In this document: positions 1 to 10,400 of the stretch, in pieces | Position numbering within the stretch: position 1 is the stretch's first letter | How the letters are laid out: the number at the start of each line of letters is the position of its first letter | Assembly (NCBI GenBank): GCA_013368375.1 | Contig: JAACJP010000001.1 | Coordinates: forward strand, 62,001-126,000 | Reading direction: 5' to 3' | Source of the DNA: Tricholomella constricta | Taxonomy: Eukaryota; Basidiomycota; Agaricomycetes; Agaricales; Lyophyllaceae | DNA: 64,000 nt | Position numbers and translations under genes: made by a program | Notes under the pieces: generated by a model | Told to the model about the DNA's origin: nothing | Database searches by the model: none | Seen by the model: the letters and a program-made list of their open reading frames with translations, nothing else

Positions 1-1484
1 AGTAGTTTCCGATTGTTGGTTGTGTCTGCCATCTGCTGTTAATGGGCCCCCCCCTCATGCCCCGTCCTTCTCCACATCCCCTGCTCGTTCCCCGCCTCGG
101 ACCAGAGCCTCCCCGACTGCGCTCCTGCTCCTGGTCATCCCACCTCTGCTCATTCTCCCCTGCCTCTCATTCATCTCCCGCCCTCCTCTCCCCCCCTCAT
201 CGCCACCCCTGTGGTTCCCCCCTGACCTGTACCTCTCCCTGCTGTTCCCCCGTCCCCTGTCCATCTCTGGGTAGCACGTGTCACCCTTCTGGCCTCCTGC
301 CCCGGGTGCCAGTGGTCTCCCCCTCCCCCTCCTCTGCCCAACACCCCTTCTGCCTCCTTCATCCTGTCTCCTGCCCTGTGTATAGCTGCCAGCATATCCA
401 TCTCCTCAGGCCCAAGTGGCGTCTTGCGTGTTGGTGTAGGTGTCGGTCTGGTCAAACCTCCCATGTCCATGGTTCACTGTTGGTTGGGTAGTACTTGTAA
501 TTTACCTCCAGTAGTCTTCCGTGCATCTTCTTTAGTTCTTCTATGAAGTGTGGGCAGTTGCGGTCAGTAGCCCATGCCCCTTTGCAGCCTCGCTGGTGCA
601 GTTCGAACACTGCAGTTTGTCCAGTTCTCTGTTCTCCACTCTGCACTCGCTGGTGCGATGTTTCTCTGCCCATCTTTCGCAGGTATCATGCTCAGCTTTG
701 CATTCAGCTGCAATGTGTTGCGGTTTCATGCACTGGCATTTCAGGCAGCGCTTGGGTTCGGGGAGGAGTTTCCGGATTAGAATCTCCTTGTTTTCGATGA
801 CGAGGCCACGCCTTATGGCGTAGTTTGCCGCCTCCCTTGACAGGAACCCAAGTATTGCGTGCCCTGCACACTGCGTCGGGGAGCAGCGATGCGCTGGCTT
901 GATGAACCGAGCATGTAACATCGCGCCCCCTGGAAGTCCGCTGTCTCATTCTACCCGCTCCCTGGTGGCCTGGTTGTCTGCCTCGAAGCCTGTCGGGACA
1001 AACTCCGCTACCACATACACCAGTCTTGATCGGATGATGGATGTACCTCTGAAGTGTTGCATGAAGCTGTCCAACACTCTTGCTTGCGTAGCCGATTGGC
1101 ACTTTCTTCGGAGTCAAGGAGGTACATTATTGCACCGCTGTTCCGCATGATTCTAGCTGCTATGAAGGTGAGGCCCTTGGGGGGGTCTTTCACGAAGATC
1201 CCCATATCCAATGCAATTGCCGCTTTAGTTACTAGTTGTCGTTCGGTGACTTCTGCCAGTGACTTCTGCCAGTCCGTTTTCCTGTCCTGGCACCTTCTCG
1301 ATTAGTACCTGCCAGGCTTGGGCCTCGCCCTTGCTGATTGCTGCTTGGTGGGCAGCGAGCACCATGAGTCGGTCCCTGTAGGATGTTGGCTGCTGGGTGG
1401 TGCTGATCGCTTGCTGCTGCTGTTGTTGTTGGGCTGGCAGTGGGGAGCATAGAGGCCTGTTGTTCTCACTGCGGGCATGAGCCC
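1..1484 (-). pseudogene. LINE (Tad-type) retrotransposon gag, middle and C-terminal part, decayed
   Basis: Minus-strand gag-like ORF1 remnant of a non-LTR retrotransposon, broken over several frames. Reading from 1484 downwards it shows a Gln-rich linker, a block with YRDRLMVLAAHQ, a block with ESANRLRKQECW, then zinc-knuckle-like segments (CLKCQCMKPQHIAAEC at about 760-700) and the stretch PHFIEELKKMHGRLLEVNYKY with EPWTWEV near 500-450. The order of these blocks and the cysteine spacing are those of fungal Tad/LINE gag proteins that bind RNA. The C-terminal 1-450 part is purine-rich on this strand and encodes Gly/Arg-rich sequence. A stop near 1230 and shifts between 1000-1120 and 700-920 make it non-functional. 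The N-terminal part lies at 6265-6828, separated by an insertion. No reverse transcriptase is in the window; it would lie to the left. Confidence 0.7.
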
Positions 1485-1488
1485 ATTT

Positions 1489-2124
1489 AAGCGTGAGATA
1501 TATGGTGTATTTATTATGTAGTTATTTATAATACATCCAAAAAATGATTGTCAATTAAATGATGAGTTTATTTACAATATATTCCGCAGAAAAGTCCACC
1601 TCAAAATCGGTGACAATATCAAAGATAAAAGAAATACAATCATATTCCATTCGCTGGCAAAAACTCGAAATTATTTGTAATACTATCACCATTTATCCAG
1701 GGAGCATATGTTGAACATGTGGTAAAATATAGTTGATGCATTTGTTTATCATACTAATGGTCTATCGGCAAGAGATTGATCGGGAGTTTTATTTTAAATA
1801 TATTCCGACATATGATCGATGCGATCATATCAAGGAATTGACATCACATGCCAGTAATCATAACGGCCACCACACTCGACGACGTGACGAGATAATATAG
1901 ATACAATATTACAATAAGGAGGGTAGGGCCGGCAAGCGGCAAAGCCCGCTACCTTGCGCGGTTTAGAAAGACAAAGTAGACACTGACAAATTTTATATTT
2001 GACTTTGAATTATCAATAAGTACACCGTGACTGTGAAAAATCTTTGTTAGAAATACACTGCGACTGTGAAAAACGATTTTAATATACTGCGACTGTGAAT
2101 ACTATATATTGAGAGATTTCTTCT
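1489..2124. other. AT-rich stretch without genes; short repeats
   Basis: No coding potential seen. Between about 2015 and 2095 a short unit with the core CTGTGAAAAA or CTGTGAATAC, preceded by tacac(t/c)g(c/t)ga, occurs three times with 35-40 bp spacing. The segment downstream of the F-box-like gene is otherwise unique AT-rich sequence. Confidence 0.5.
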
Positions 2125-3137
2125 TCAATGCCATGGTCCAGGGAAGAGATTTTCCCGAAATCTAAGCCTCCTTATCCTCTCTTCATCCTCATGTATCCAT
2201 AGTTGATGGGTTTGGTTGTTATCAAAGAAGAACATCCTTTCGTTGTCCATATTCTGTACTGATGTTTCGATTGTCCATGAACCTTCTTCAACAACCCAAG
2301 CTCCGTGAACGCATTGTTCGGCGCTGAGATCAAGGTCAGAATTGTTGATTCCTCTGCTTTCTTCATAGTCAGCGGCTAATTTAGCCTCATCTCGTTCGCC
2401 AGGCAAAAATCTGACGTCGATCAAACTTCTTTGTCTTGAGAGAGCTGAAGTCCAGTGAGCTAGAAGTTTCTGGTGTTCTTCGTCCGTCAGGGGCCAAAAC
2501 ATGTAGCCATCTGTCGAAACCCGCAAGAAGCGTGATTTTGCGAACATGGAGAGATTCCGTGCCCAGTTCGCTCCATTCCATGGTCCTTTGGTTGTTGGCA
2601 AATCCTTGTCTGGGTTATTCTAATGAATAAATCAGAGAGATTCATATCGTTCATTATGATAATGAATACCTGAAAATCCATGTTTCTCAAATGAACTTGG
2701 GTAATTGATGTTGGCAGTCGATCGCCACCTGCGGTTCGAGACCACCAATGGTCAAAGCAACTCACATCCTGATGGGCATACTCGATGATCAGGCAATCGA
2801 GTTGGGTCATTGTTTTGAAAGGAAGCAGTCTCCAGAACACTTGGACTTCTTGTCTTGATATCTGGTCTTCAAGTAGGCCATCTGCAGATAGATCTACGCA
2901 GATGTCAAGGGTGATAACAAGAGAACCAATGTTTGGATGTGCACTGAGTGTCTTTAGCACGTAAAGAGAATGTTCAACACTCAGAAGTTGAATGTGGCGG
3001 TAGAAATAGGGATCGAGGAGGGTTTTGAATTTTGTTGACATGAATCGTAGTTGAATGATATCGCTCCTTTTCATGGACCATACAACGAGAGGGATGATGT
3101 GGTTGAACCAGATGTCAAAATTCACTAGAACTAGCAT
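2125..3137 (-). CDS. F-box-like protein, two exons
   Basis: Two exons: 3137-2670 and 2619-2125, joined over a 50-nt GT-AG intron that keeps the frame (..MDFQ then NNPDKDLPTTKGP..). About 320 aa. The first 45 residues have the spacing of a degenerate F-box (DIWFNHIIPLVVWSMKRSDIIQLRFMS.. then LLDPYFYRHIQL), as in the many agaricomycete F-box-like proteins whose C-terminal part diverges freely. F-box proteins recruit substrates to SCF ubiquitin ligases; the substrate here cannot be told. The rest resembles nothing I know. The ATG at 3137 is only 43 nt from the stop of the neighbouring same-strand gene, so the true N-terminus could lie further upstream. It sits inside the 4.77-kb insertion. A pseudogene cannot be excluded, but the frame is clean over both exons. 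Confidence 0.5.
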
Positions 3138-3180
3138 GAGCTACTGTGAATGATATATTTTAACTGTAGTTTGTTGTGAC

Positions 3181-3976
3181 TTACTTTTCAAAATTAACGC
3201 CAATTTCATATCGTCCAACTAAGAAAGCACCACCTTTGACCTTATCGTGGTCAAACGCTGCATCGAGGGAGTATTTCTTGCCTTTTGCTTCAACTTTACC
3301 TACCCACCATAAGCCAAAGGCGATTGTGATTTCGTCTTTATCCAGATGTTGGTAATTCGCAAAGTCATCTCGAGTGATGGTAAGAGAGTTTGCAAATGGG
3401 CGGTCGGAAGATTCCCCATCGAGCCATGCTGGCAAACGAAGGAATCATATGGCTGGTAAGTATCGTTATAGTGTTAGGCAATTTGTTTTGGAATAAAGGA
3501 TATTATGACAACATACTCAGCAGAAAACTAATCAATAAAACTACCGCCTCCAGGAAACAGGTGTAATAAACCATCACGATACAAGTGTGCAATGTTGGGA
3601 AATCTGTCATAGCAGTGTTCATAGCTGTTCATTATTGGTTGAGATGAATGATAGAGTATGATGGTAATGATCTTACATTGCTATTGCTTCGACTGTACGT
3701 TTCGGGGCATACACAACTATGTTTTTGCCTTTTTCCATGCTGGCATGCCATCCAGCACCGAACATGGTGCCACGACGTTTGCGTTCAATACCAGGGGATG
3801 TTGATGCCTCGACTCCATGAGGTTTCGCCTGGGACTAAAACTAATATAAGTTTGGAATTGATTACGAATAGATGTAGTAAGCTTACAGCATTCAATTTTA
3901 TATCAGCAACACAGGTAGTATAATCCATGAGGGTTGTCAGACATTCAGAGACGTTCTTAGCGCAAACTTCTGACAT
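3181..3976 (-). CDS. Tet/JBP-like 2OG-Fe(II) dioxygenase-like protein, partial
   Basis: Four exons fit in phase: 3976-3887, 3834-3677, 3624-3545 and 3428-3181, giving at least 191 aa; a further upstream exon joined before 3976 is possible. The last exon contains FANYQHLDKDEITIAFGLWW and, 40 residues on, KGGAFLVGRYEIGVNFEK. As I remember it, this HxD-containing block followed by a GGAF(x)3-5YG(I/V)GV(D/N)F block is characteristic of the fungal Tet-like 2OG-Fe(II) oxygenase family (PF20515 type), many of which sit near transposons. HLD would be the iron-binding HxD. The protein stops directly after the second block, where family members continue to the distal His and Arg, so this copy looks truncated; a good GTAAGT donor right at the stop suggests an exon was lost. 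The intron before the last exon is 116 nt, longer than usual here. The identification is from memory and tentative. Confidence 0.4.
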
Positions 3977-5327
3977 GTCTTCAAACGGTCTAATAAATTA
4001 TATTGTCAACGTTCATAGAGTTTCAATTACAGTGATGATCTTACTCGAAACAGCATGCAAATACACTAACACACTTAATGAGCAAAATGCTAACGGAAAA
4101 CTGTACCCATCCTGAATGAGATAGAGAGTAACTGGATAACCTTACACGAACATACATAGACAATGTCTTGAGGATGAAGACACTGCCACAAGATCATAGC
4201 CAGAAGCGCAGCGACAGCGACATTGTGAAGTTCGAGGGCTACTATGCATATAGCGAGCAGGACACCATCAGAAATGGTACCCCTCCACAGGCCTATGTCT
4301 TCTGAGGTCATCAGGCAGCCATAAAGGACAGCCACAGCCATGACCCGAGGTTGACAGTTGAAGGTAAAATTTGAAGTTGTGATACTGTGCAGCGACAAGG
4401 TAAAAAAGCAGCGACTTTGTATGTTGTGATGATACTGTGCACATAGCAGGCAAGGCACCATCAGAAATAGTACCCCTCCACAGGCCTATGCCTTCTGAGG
4501 TCGTCGGGCAGCTATAAATGACCGCCACAGCCATGACCTGAGGTTCAAGAGCGCACGGGAGGAACAGTGAAGGAGCAGAAAAGGAACACTGAATGAATAG
4601 GTGTAATTCGAACAAAGCCGTGAAGTCAACAAAGTACGGAGGCACTCACCGACCGCTAACGACTGTTGAATTCTGAATTGAACAATGTGTTGAAGACAAA
4701 AAGAGACAAACCATGACTGGTAAGATATCCAAAGAGTCTCGAGGCATTCAACGCGCAGAGAAGGAACAGTGAACGCGCAAAAGACGAACACTGAATGGAT
4801 AGGTTGAACTTTGAATGAAGCCGAATGAAACCGTCAACTTTGAACCAAGAAAAACTTGAAAGACGCTAGTGCATGCAGACCGTGAGAACGCGACGAACGT
4901 CTTCAATAAGAGACCCAAAGTTGTGGTTCAATCATGGAAAGTGGAGAAAAGTGGAGTGAAGTGGTACCAATAACTCTCCACATTTTCCCATAACCCGATC
5001 TTAAAATCTACAGCCAAAAATCGATTTTGAAACGACTACAAGACCCACTACCTAAAGGTAGCAGGAATAACATTATACTACATATTCAGTTTACGACAGG
5101 CGATACGCAGCAAGATTTTGTAGTTTATGGTCCAAGAAAACAAGAAATTTAGCTATGGAGTCCAAAGTCAGATTAGATATGGTTTTAGAAGGTCGTACAT
5201 ACCTTCGAAGATCAGACGTTGCCACATAGCTCATCCATGATGATGTCTTCGTCGAGGGCGAGCAGCGGCATGAGAGCGCTGATGACTACGGACGGCGTTG
5301 GGTCCACGTCTATCATGTCTGAATCGT
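3977..5327. other. Mostly non-coding; remnants of membrane-protein-like exons and an imperfect duplication
   Basis: On the minus strand 4460-4000 has short open stretches with hydrophobic sequence (AALLAMILWQCLHP, FPLAFCSLSVLVYLHAVS) and intron-like GT-AG pairs, but no chain without stops. Nothing else is recognisable up to 5327. Confidence 0.35.
4261..4545. repeat. Imperfect tandem duplication, unit about 193 bp
   Basis: The block starting ACACCATCAGAAATGGTACC at 4262 recurs, slightly diverged, at 4455, each time followed by ccctccacaggcctatg(t/c)cttctgaggtc and by a copy of ccacagccatgacc. The two copies differ at roughly one base in eight, so the duplication is old. Confidence 0.7.
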
Positions 5328-5555
5328 TCATGAGAAAATCGAAGAAGAAGGAGAAAAAAATGCAATGGGCGCACCAGAGGATTGTGGGGCCACCACGGCA
5401 GTCGGCGTTGGCGCCTGAGGGATGAGGTTGACATCCATTGCGGTGATTGAGTTTCTGTTGTCTATAGCTGTAAGTATGAGAAGCAGCACCAGGCAGCAAA
5501 CATGCAGGTACTCACCATAACCAGGTGCCAGTTGTCTCGGTTCTTCCCGTTTCAT
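5328..5555 (-). CDS. Hypothetical small protein, two exons
   Basis: ATG at 5555; exons 5555-5516 and 5467-5328 across a 48-nt GT-AG intron give 59 aa rich in Pro, Ala and Ser. There is no recognisable domain. Support is only the clean splice and frame. It could equally be the first exons of a longer, broken gene, since a second frame just downstream (about 5330-5212) encodes an acidic stretch. It lies inside the 4.77-kb insertion. Confidence 0.2.
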   Translation of the reverse strand: MKREEPRQLAPGYGEYLHVCCLVLLLILTAIDNRNSITAMDVNLIPQAPTPTAVVAPQSSGAPIAFFSPSSSIFS

Positions 5556-6010
5556 TTTGCTTTTGGGTCTCTTTTTTCCTCTTTGTTGCCCCTCCTGTCT
5601 TGCCGCTGTTGATGTGAATCATTATGCTGATCACGTTCGCCAATATTGATCTGGGGTACTTTTCTCCTTCCACATTTACGTGTTGTATAGCCGCTCATTT
5701 CGGTTGTCGGTGCATCCTCTCGAAGCTGCACACCGAGGCATCTAGATCATGATCATGTGATAGTCATGTGACAAGATTTCCAATAAAAGCTCAGAATTGA
5801 GGCTGAATATATTTTCAAAACGATCAGGATAAATTCGCCACTCAAATATCACTGATTATAAAGATAAATCCGTCATTAATATTCACAATATGATCAACTT
5901 GGTATCCACTATCAATAGAGTGATCAGATTTTAAAAAAACTCCAAATATAACCAAGAAGTAAATTGAGATCTTATCACTAAGATAATCTTGATAAAGGCC
6001 TAGACCATAT
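5556..6010. other. AT-rich non-coding stretch
   Basis: Rich in TGATCA/ATGATC words, no open frame of note, no RNA gene seen. Confidence 0.5.
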
Positions 6011-6285
6011 GGTGACTATTTGTTTGAACTTATCAGAAACTCATTCACGCTTTGACCATTGGATTGATGGTAGATCATGATTTAAAATATGATCAAAATA
6101 AAATCAGAATAAAATAGGCATTATTTTGGGCTTCTCCCTGTGGTGCATGGTGACTATTTGTTTGAACTTATAAAAAACTTATTCACGCTTTGATCATTGG
6201 ATTTGTAGTGAATTATAATTTAAAATATGATCAAAATAAAATAAAAATAAAATCGGCGTTATTTTGGGCTTTCTCCCATGGTGTC
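6011..6285. repeat. Direct tandem duplication, unit about 137 bp
   Basis: The words ggtgactatttgtttgaac at 6011 and 6148 open two copies, each running through a run of aaaatatgatcaaaataaaat and ending in attttgggctt(t)ctccc. The second copy runs straight into LINE gag coding sequence, and the first ends in a copy of the same about 20 bp of gag. So the duplication spans the right junction of the 4.77-kb insert and happened after the insertion. Confidence 0.75.
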
Positions 6286-6828
6286 TGCTAGCTCTCTGGC
6301 GATGTTGTTGTTGTCGAGTACCTCTTGGGCGGCATCGGAGATCTTTGAGGTGAGGGTGTCCACTTCGTCGCAGATTTCTTCTGCAGTGGAGGATATTGCC
6401 TTGGTCACAGTTTGTATTGCCGAGATGACTTCTTTTATATCGCTGGTGGCTTCTCAGACTTCTTGAAACAGATCAGACAGGCTTTCAAGGACGGCTTGCA
6501 CCACCCTGTCTGCCGTGTCTTCAATGACGAGTTCTTCCAGGAGGTATACTACCGCTCTGATGGTGTCCATGACAGTTCTATTGGTGCCCGGGATGGTGGC
6601 TATCTGGAACAGAGAGGTAGTGAGTAGGGATGGGGTGATGATCGCACCCTTTGCCATGTATCCCCTTTGCGCCAAGTAGGCCCTCCCTTCTTTTTCTGTT
6701 TTTACTATGGTTCCTGTCAGTGTAGCTAGCTGTTCCGTTATGCTCGAGGGCGCTGTGCTTGCTGATCTGGTCTTGAGGAGTTCCTGTGTGTTGGACGGCA
6801 GCATTGGTTTTGCTGTGTTCCACAGCAT
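6265..6828 (-). pseudogene. LINE (Tad-type) gag, N-terminal part
   Basis: Minus-strand reading shows a hydrophilic N-terminus, the stretch TIRAVVYLLEELVIED and a long coiled-coil-like helix (AISSTVEEICDEVDTLTSKISDAA) ending ..DTMGESPK. This is the order of the N-terminal half of basidiomycete LINE gag proteins. One in-frame stop sits after SDLFQEV at about 6454. The continuation is at 1484 and below. Upstream of 6828 the sequence to 6902 has no further gag signal before the copia element starts. Confidence 0.65.
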
Positions 6829-6897
6829 GTCTATTCGATTATCTTTGCTAATTTATGGTTCAAATTTGTAGGGCTTAGTGTCTGAGGTTTCGGTGTA

Positions 6898-6902
6898 GTC
6901 TT
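6898..6902. repeat. Target-site duplication GTCTT (left)
   Basis: Identical to 12696-12700 on the other side of the copia element. Confidence 0.85.
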
Positions 6903-7230
6903 TGTTAGAATCTGTATCAGTAGACCATAGATCAGACTAATAAGGGAAGAATGTAAGATCTCAGTCCGGTATAAATGACTATATTGATTGTACCTAATAA
7001 GGGAAGAATGTAAGACTATACAACTATTAGTTATTATCTTGTATAATAACGTAGCGAAGACTCACCCTCAGTCCGGTATAAATGACTGAGGGTCTGTGGT
7101 ATGTACTGTAGGTATATATACATAAACTGTTCTTTGTGTGAGATAGGTAAAGGGGAAAGATAGATAAAGAGACTGTGGTGGGCCGGGCCGATAACAAAGA
7201 GCGTCATTGGTGGCTCACCTAATTCCAACA
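6903..7230 (-). repeat. Copia 3' LTR, 328 bp
   Basis: On the plus strand it runs TGTTAGAATC to AATTCCAACA. Compared with the other LTR it carries an extra 57 bp (about 6957-7013) made of sequence from elsewhere in the LTR (cagtccggtataaatgac and taataagggaagaatgtaag), and about a dozen point differences. The purine-rich tract GGTGAGGAGGAG on the minus strand just inside (7231-7242) is the likely polypurine tract. Confidence 0.9.
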
Positions 7231-7423
7231 CTCCTCCTCACCGAAGATGCTCCTCCTCGAATGGAATCCTGGAGTTGTTATCGCAAGCCTAGTAATAGTC
7301 AGAAACACTGGAAGGTGGCGCGGTCGAGTGGTTTAGTGAATAGGTCCGCGACGTTGTTCTTGATGTTGACATAGTGAATGGAAAGTTCTTTGGATTGTGT
7401 GCATTCAGGAAGGAAGTGATATT

Positions 7424-10400
7424 TTATGTCGATGTGTTGACGCAGGCATGTAGGAGGGGGTCCTCAGATAAATTAATGGTGGCATTGTTGTCGCATAGGA
7501 TTGTTGTTAGTTCAGGAATTTTGTATCCGATAGCGTTGAGTAGCGCGTGTAGCCAAATACATTCCTGTGCAGCTTCAAAAGCCGCCATGTACTCTGCTTT
7601 GCACAAAGATGCTGCGACTGTCTTTTGCTTGTGCGCGGCCCAAGAGATTGCTCCAGATCCTAGATTCCAAGTGTAGCCTCCGATACTTCGTCGAGTGTCA
7701 AGACAGTTGGCCCAGTCTGAGTCAGTGAATCCTAGTAAGGACATGTCGGGCGTTTCGCCGAGGTGAAGTTTCAAGTCTCGGGTCTCCTTTAGATATCTGA
7801 CTAGATGAATGGTGGCGTTCCAATGTGCGGTAGCGTAGGAGTCGACGAATTGTGTTAGTTGTTGGACAGCGAACACGATGTCAGGTCGTGTGGAAATAGC
7901 GAGGTAGAGCAGGCACCCGACTAGTGATCAGTATGGGAGTTTCTTTATCGTGTTTTGTTCTTCGTGTGATAATATGGTCTGATCGACGCGTCAAAGTTGT
8001 AGCCCCTTCTCCGTTGGTAGCGAGAGTGGCGCCGCGTCTTGTTGACGGAATAAGTGTATGATTTTGTCAATCAAAGCAGTTTGTGATAGTTTGACAGAAT
8101 TGTTGGCGCGATCCCATTCTACCGCGATGCCTACGACGAAACGAGGAGTACCAAAGTTGGAGATGGTCCAGACTTCTTGGAGTTCCTTCTTGAATTTTCA
8201 TTTTCGTCTTCGCTGATGGCGATGGATAGGAAGTCGTCGACATGGACGGCGGCGATCACGGTTCCGGTGTCTGATTTCCTGTAACACACGCACGATTCGC
8301 ATGCGAGGTGTGTAAAGCCTCGTCCAATCATGAAGTCATTAAGTGTTTGGTTCCAGATCCTCCCGCTCTGTTTCATCCTGTATAGTCCACGCACCAAGCA
8401 CTATACCCAGTCCTCTTTTCTGGGTTCCTTGAAGCCCCGCGGTTGTTCCATGTACTGGATCTCGTCCCAAGGGAGGAGTCCATAGAGGAACGCTGTCTTC
8501 ATGTCTATTTGCATCACGTGTCATCCCTTTGCGGCCGCGATATGCAGTAGTATTCTTGTTAGGACCTGTGTAGCACGCCGGTTACAGAGTTATTCTGGAA
8601 CCACCGAAGCGGACAGGCCTGATGTTCGTCAAGGAAGACGGCCTACGAAGGAATGTTCGGAGGTCATGAGCGTTGACGAAGGTGTTCACCGGGGCTGATT
8701 CGAACGAACGAGCTCAAGTGATACGAGTGTGAAACCGAATAGATTGAGAGAGAGAGAGAGAAACGAGAACGAGAACGAGAACTAGTCTTAACAATAGGTA
8801 ATATCGAGGTAAAGGGTCCGGAAAGAAGTGGTGTCATATTATATACAGTGGATGTGCGTGGGAAAGCGTAGTGGGATGTGATTTTAGGGTGGTTGTTAGG
8901 GGCGGTCGTGACAATTCTCCATGATTCCATTCGCGCTGTCGGTGAGGTTGTCTTCGTGTAGTCCTTTCTGTAGACTTGCTCATATCCTTTGAATACAAGC
9001 CTGACTTTCAAACGGTCTATGTTTCCATCGGCGTCGCGCTTTATTTTGAAGATCAGGCGCTCCTTCCGGACTTTGTGACCCTGTGGAACTTCAGATCGAG
9101 GTATCAGTTTATAGACTCCCATATCCTATAGAGATTTGAGTTCGTCACTGTATGTGGCTGCCCATTCTTTAGCGTCTGGGGATGCTTTTGCCTCCTCCCA
9201 TGTTCTGGGCTCGTCCTCGAAGTCCACAGATGTCAGATCAAATTTGGCAGACTCAGCTAGGGCTGCTAAAACTCGATCATGATCGAGCGCGTCATTGATC
9301 GCAGTGATCTCCGGAGGTTCATTATTCAGATCCGGAGGTTGTTCTGCGGACTGTGCATCCTTTCGTGCCTCCTTGGCCGTTTTGATGTGTTCAGCACTGG
9401 CTTTGGATTCCTCGACGGCCTGTTCAGTACGTGTCGGTTTGGCGTTATCCGGATCTGCTCGACGTGTAGGTTCCCGTTGTCTGTTGGACCTTCGGGGTTG
9501 TGCGGGTTCGGGTTCAACCATTGGTTCATCTCCACTGTCTGCTTCTGCTTCTGCTTCTGGTTGTTCATATGTTGGTGTGAAGTCTTCATCGTCATCCCAG
9601 ACTATAGGTTCTGACGTTGCGGAGGTGTGAATCTCCTCCATTGTGGTTGGTTCTTTCATTGGGGGTACGATTGGCATTGTGGAAGGATGGCCGTCATGGC
9701 TTTCTAGGAATCGAATGTGGTACGAGCTGTAAACCTTCCCAGTTTTGCGCTCATAGCATCTGTATTCCTTGGCCTTTGGGTTGTAACCGATCAGGATGCA
9801 TTCAATGGAACACTCGTAGATCTTGGGATTGTGTCGGCTGAGGATTAGGACGAAAGCCTTGCAGCCAATCTTGCGCATATACGAGTAGTCGGGTTTTCGC
9901 TCATGCCATTTTTCATATGGTGTGATCCCCTTGAGCGATTTCGTTGCTGTTTTCTTGTGGAGATGTGTGGCGGTGAGGTAGAACTCATCCCACATGTTGG
10001 GAGGGCATCCGGCTTCAATGCACATAGTGCGCGCTTTGTTCATGAGCGTGCAGTGCATTCGTTCCACGCAGCCTATGTGCGCTAAGGTGTATGGGGCGCC
10101 GAATTGTTGTGTGGACCCTTGTGCTTTGAGCCACTCATCCATTTGGTGATTTGCTAGTTCACCGTCATGCCCCGTTCGGTATGTTCCCACTTTGAGTCCA
10201 GTCTCGACGAATCGAGCTCGTTCCCATGCCTGGAGTTCCTCTAATGCATCACTCTTGCGTTTGAGGGGTATGGACCATGGTTTATTTGTGTAATTATCCA
10301 CGAGGTTCATGATGTAATTGTTCCCGTTACGCGACTGTACAGGTGATGGTCCTGTTAAGTCTATCCACACAATCCCCAGCTTTCTCATTGCCCTGTGCCC

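Larger units (their letters stand above)
1489..6260. mobile_element. 4.77-kb insertion inside the LINE gag, flanked by ATTT
   Basis: Left of 1489 and right of 6260 are two parts of the same LINE gag. Removing 1489-6260 and one copy of the flanking ATTT (1485-1488 and 6261-6264) rejoins the gag in one reading frame, ending ...GESPK on one side and continuing WAHARSE on the other. This is what an inserted element with a 4-bp target duplication would leave. The insert is AT-rich at both ends (1489-2120 and 5560-6260), has no convincing long terminal inverted repeats (TAAGCGTGA against TAACGCCGA if one flanking base is included) and no transposase that I recognise. It carries the genes at 2125-3137, 3181-3976 and perhaps 5328-5555. 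The nature of the element is unknown. Confidence 0.5.

Noticed and set aside
2436..2630. Plus-strand frames opposite the F-box-like gene
   Set aside because: No resemblance; explained by the gene on the minus strand.
8664..9122. 152-codon minus-strand frame read as one protein
   Set aside because: Its first 60 residues are copia reverse transcriptase, but the rest is translated solo LTR sequence (8557-8913), so the fusion is an artefact.
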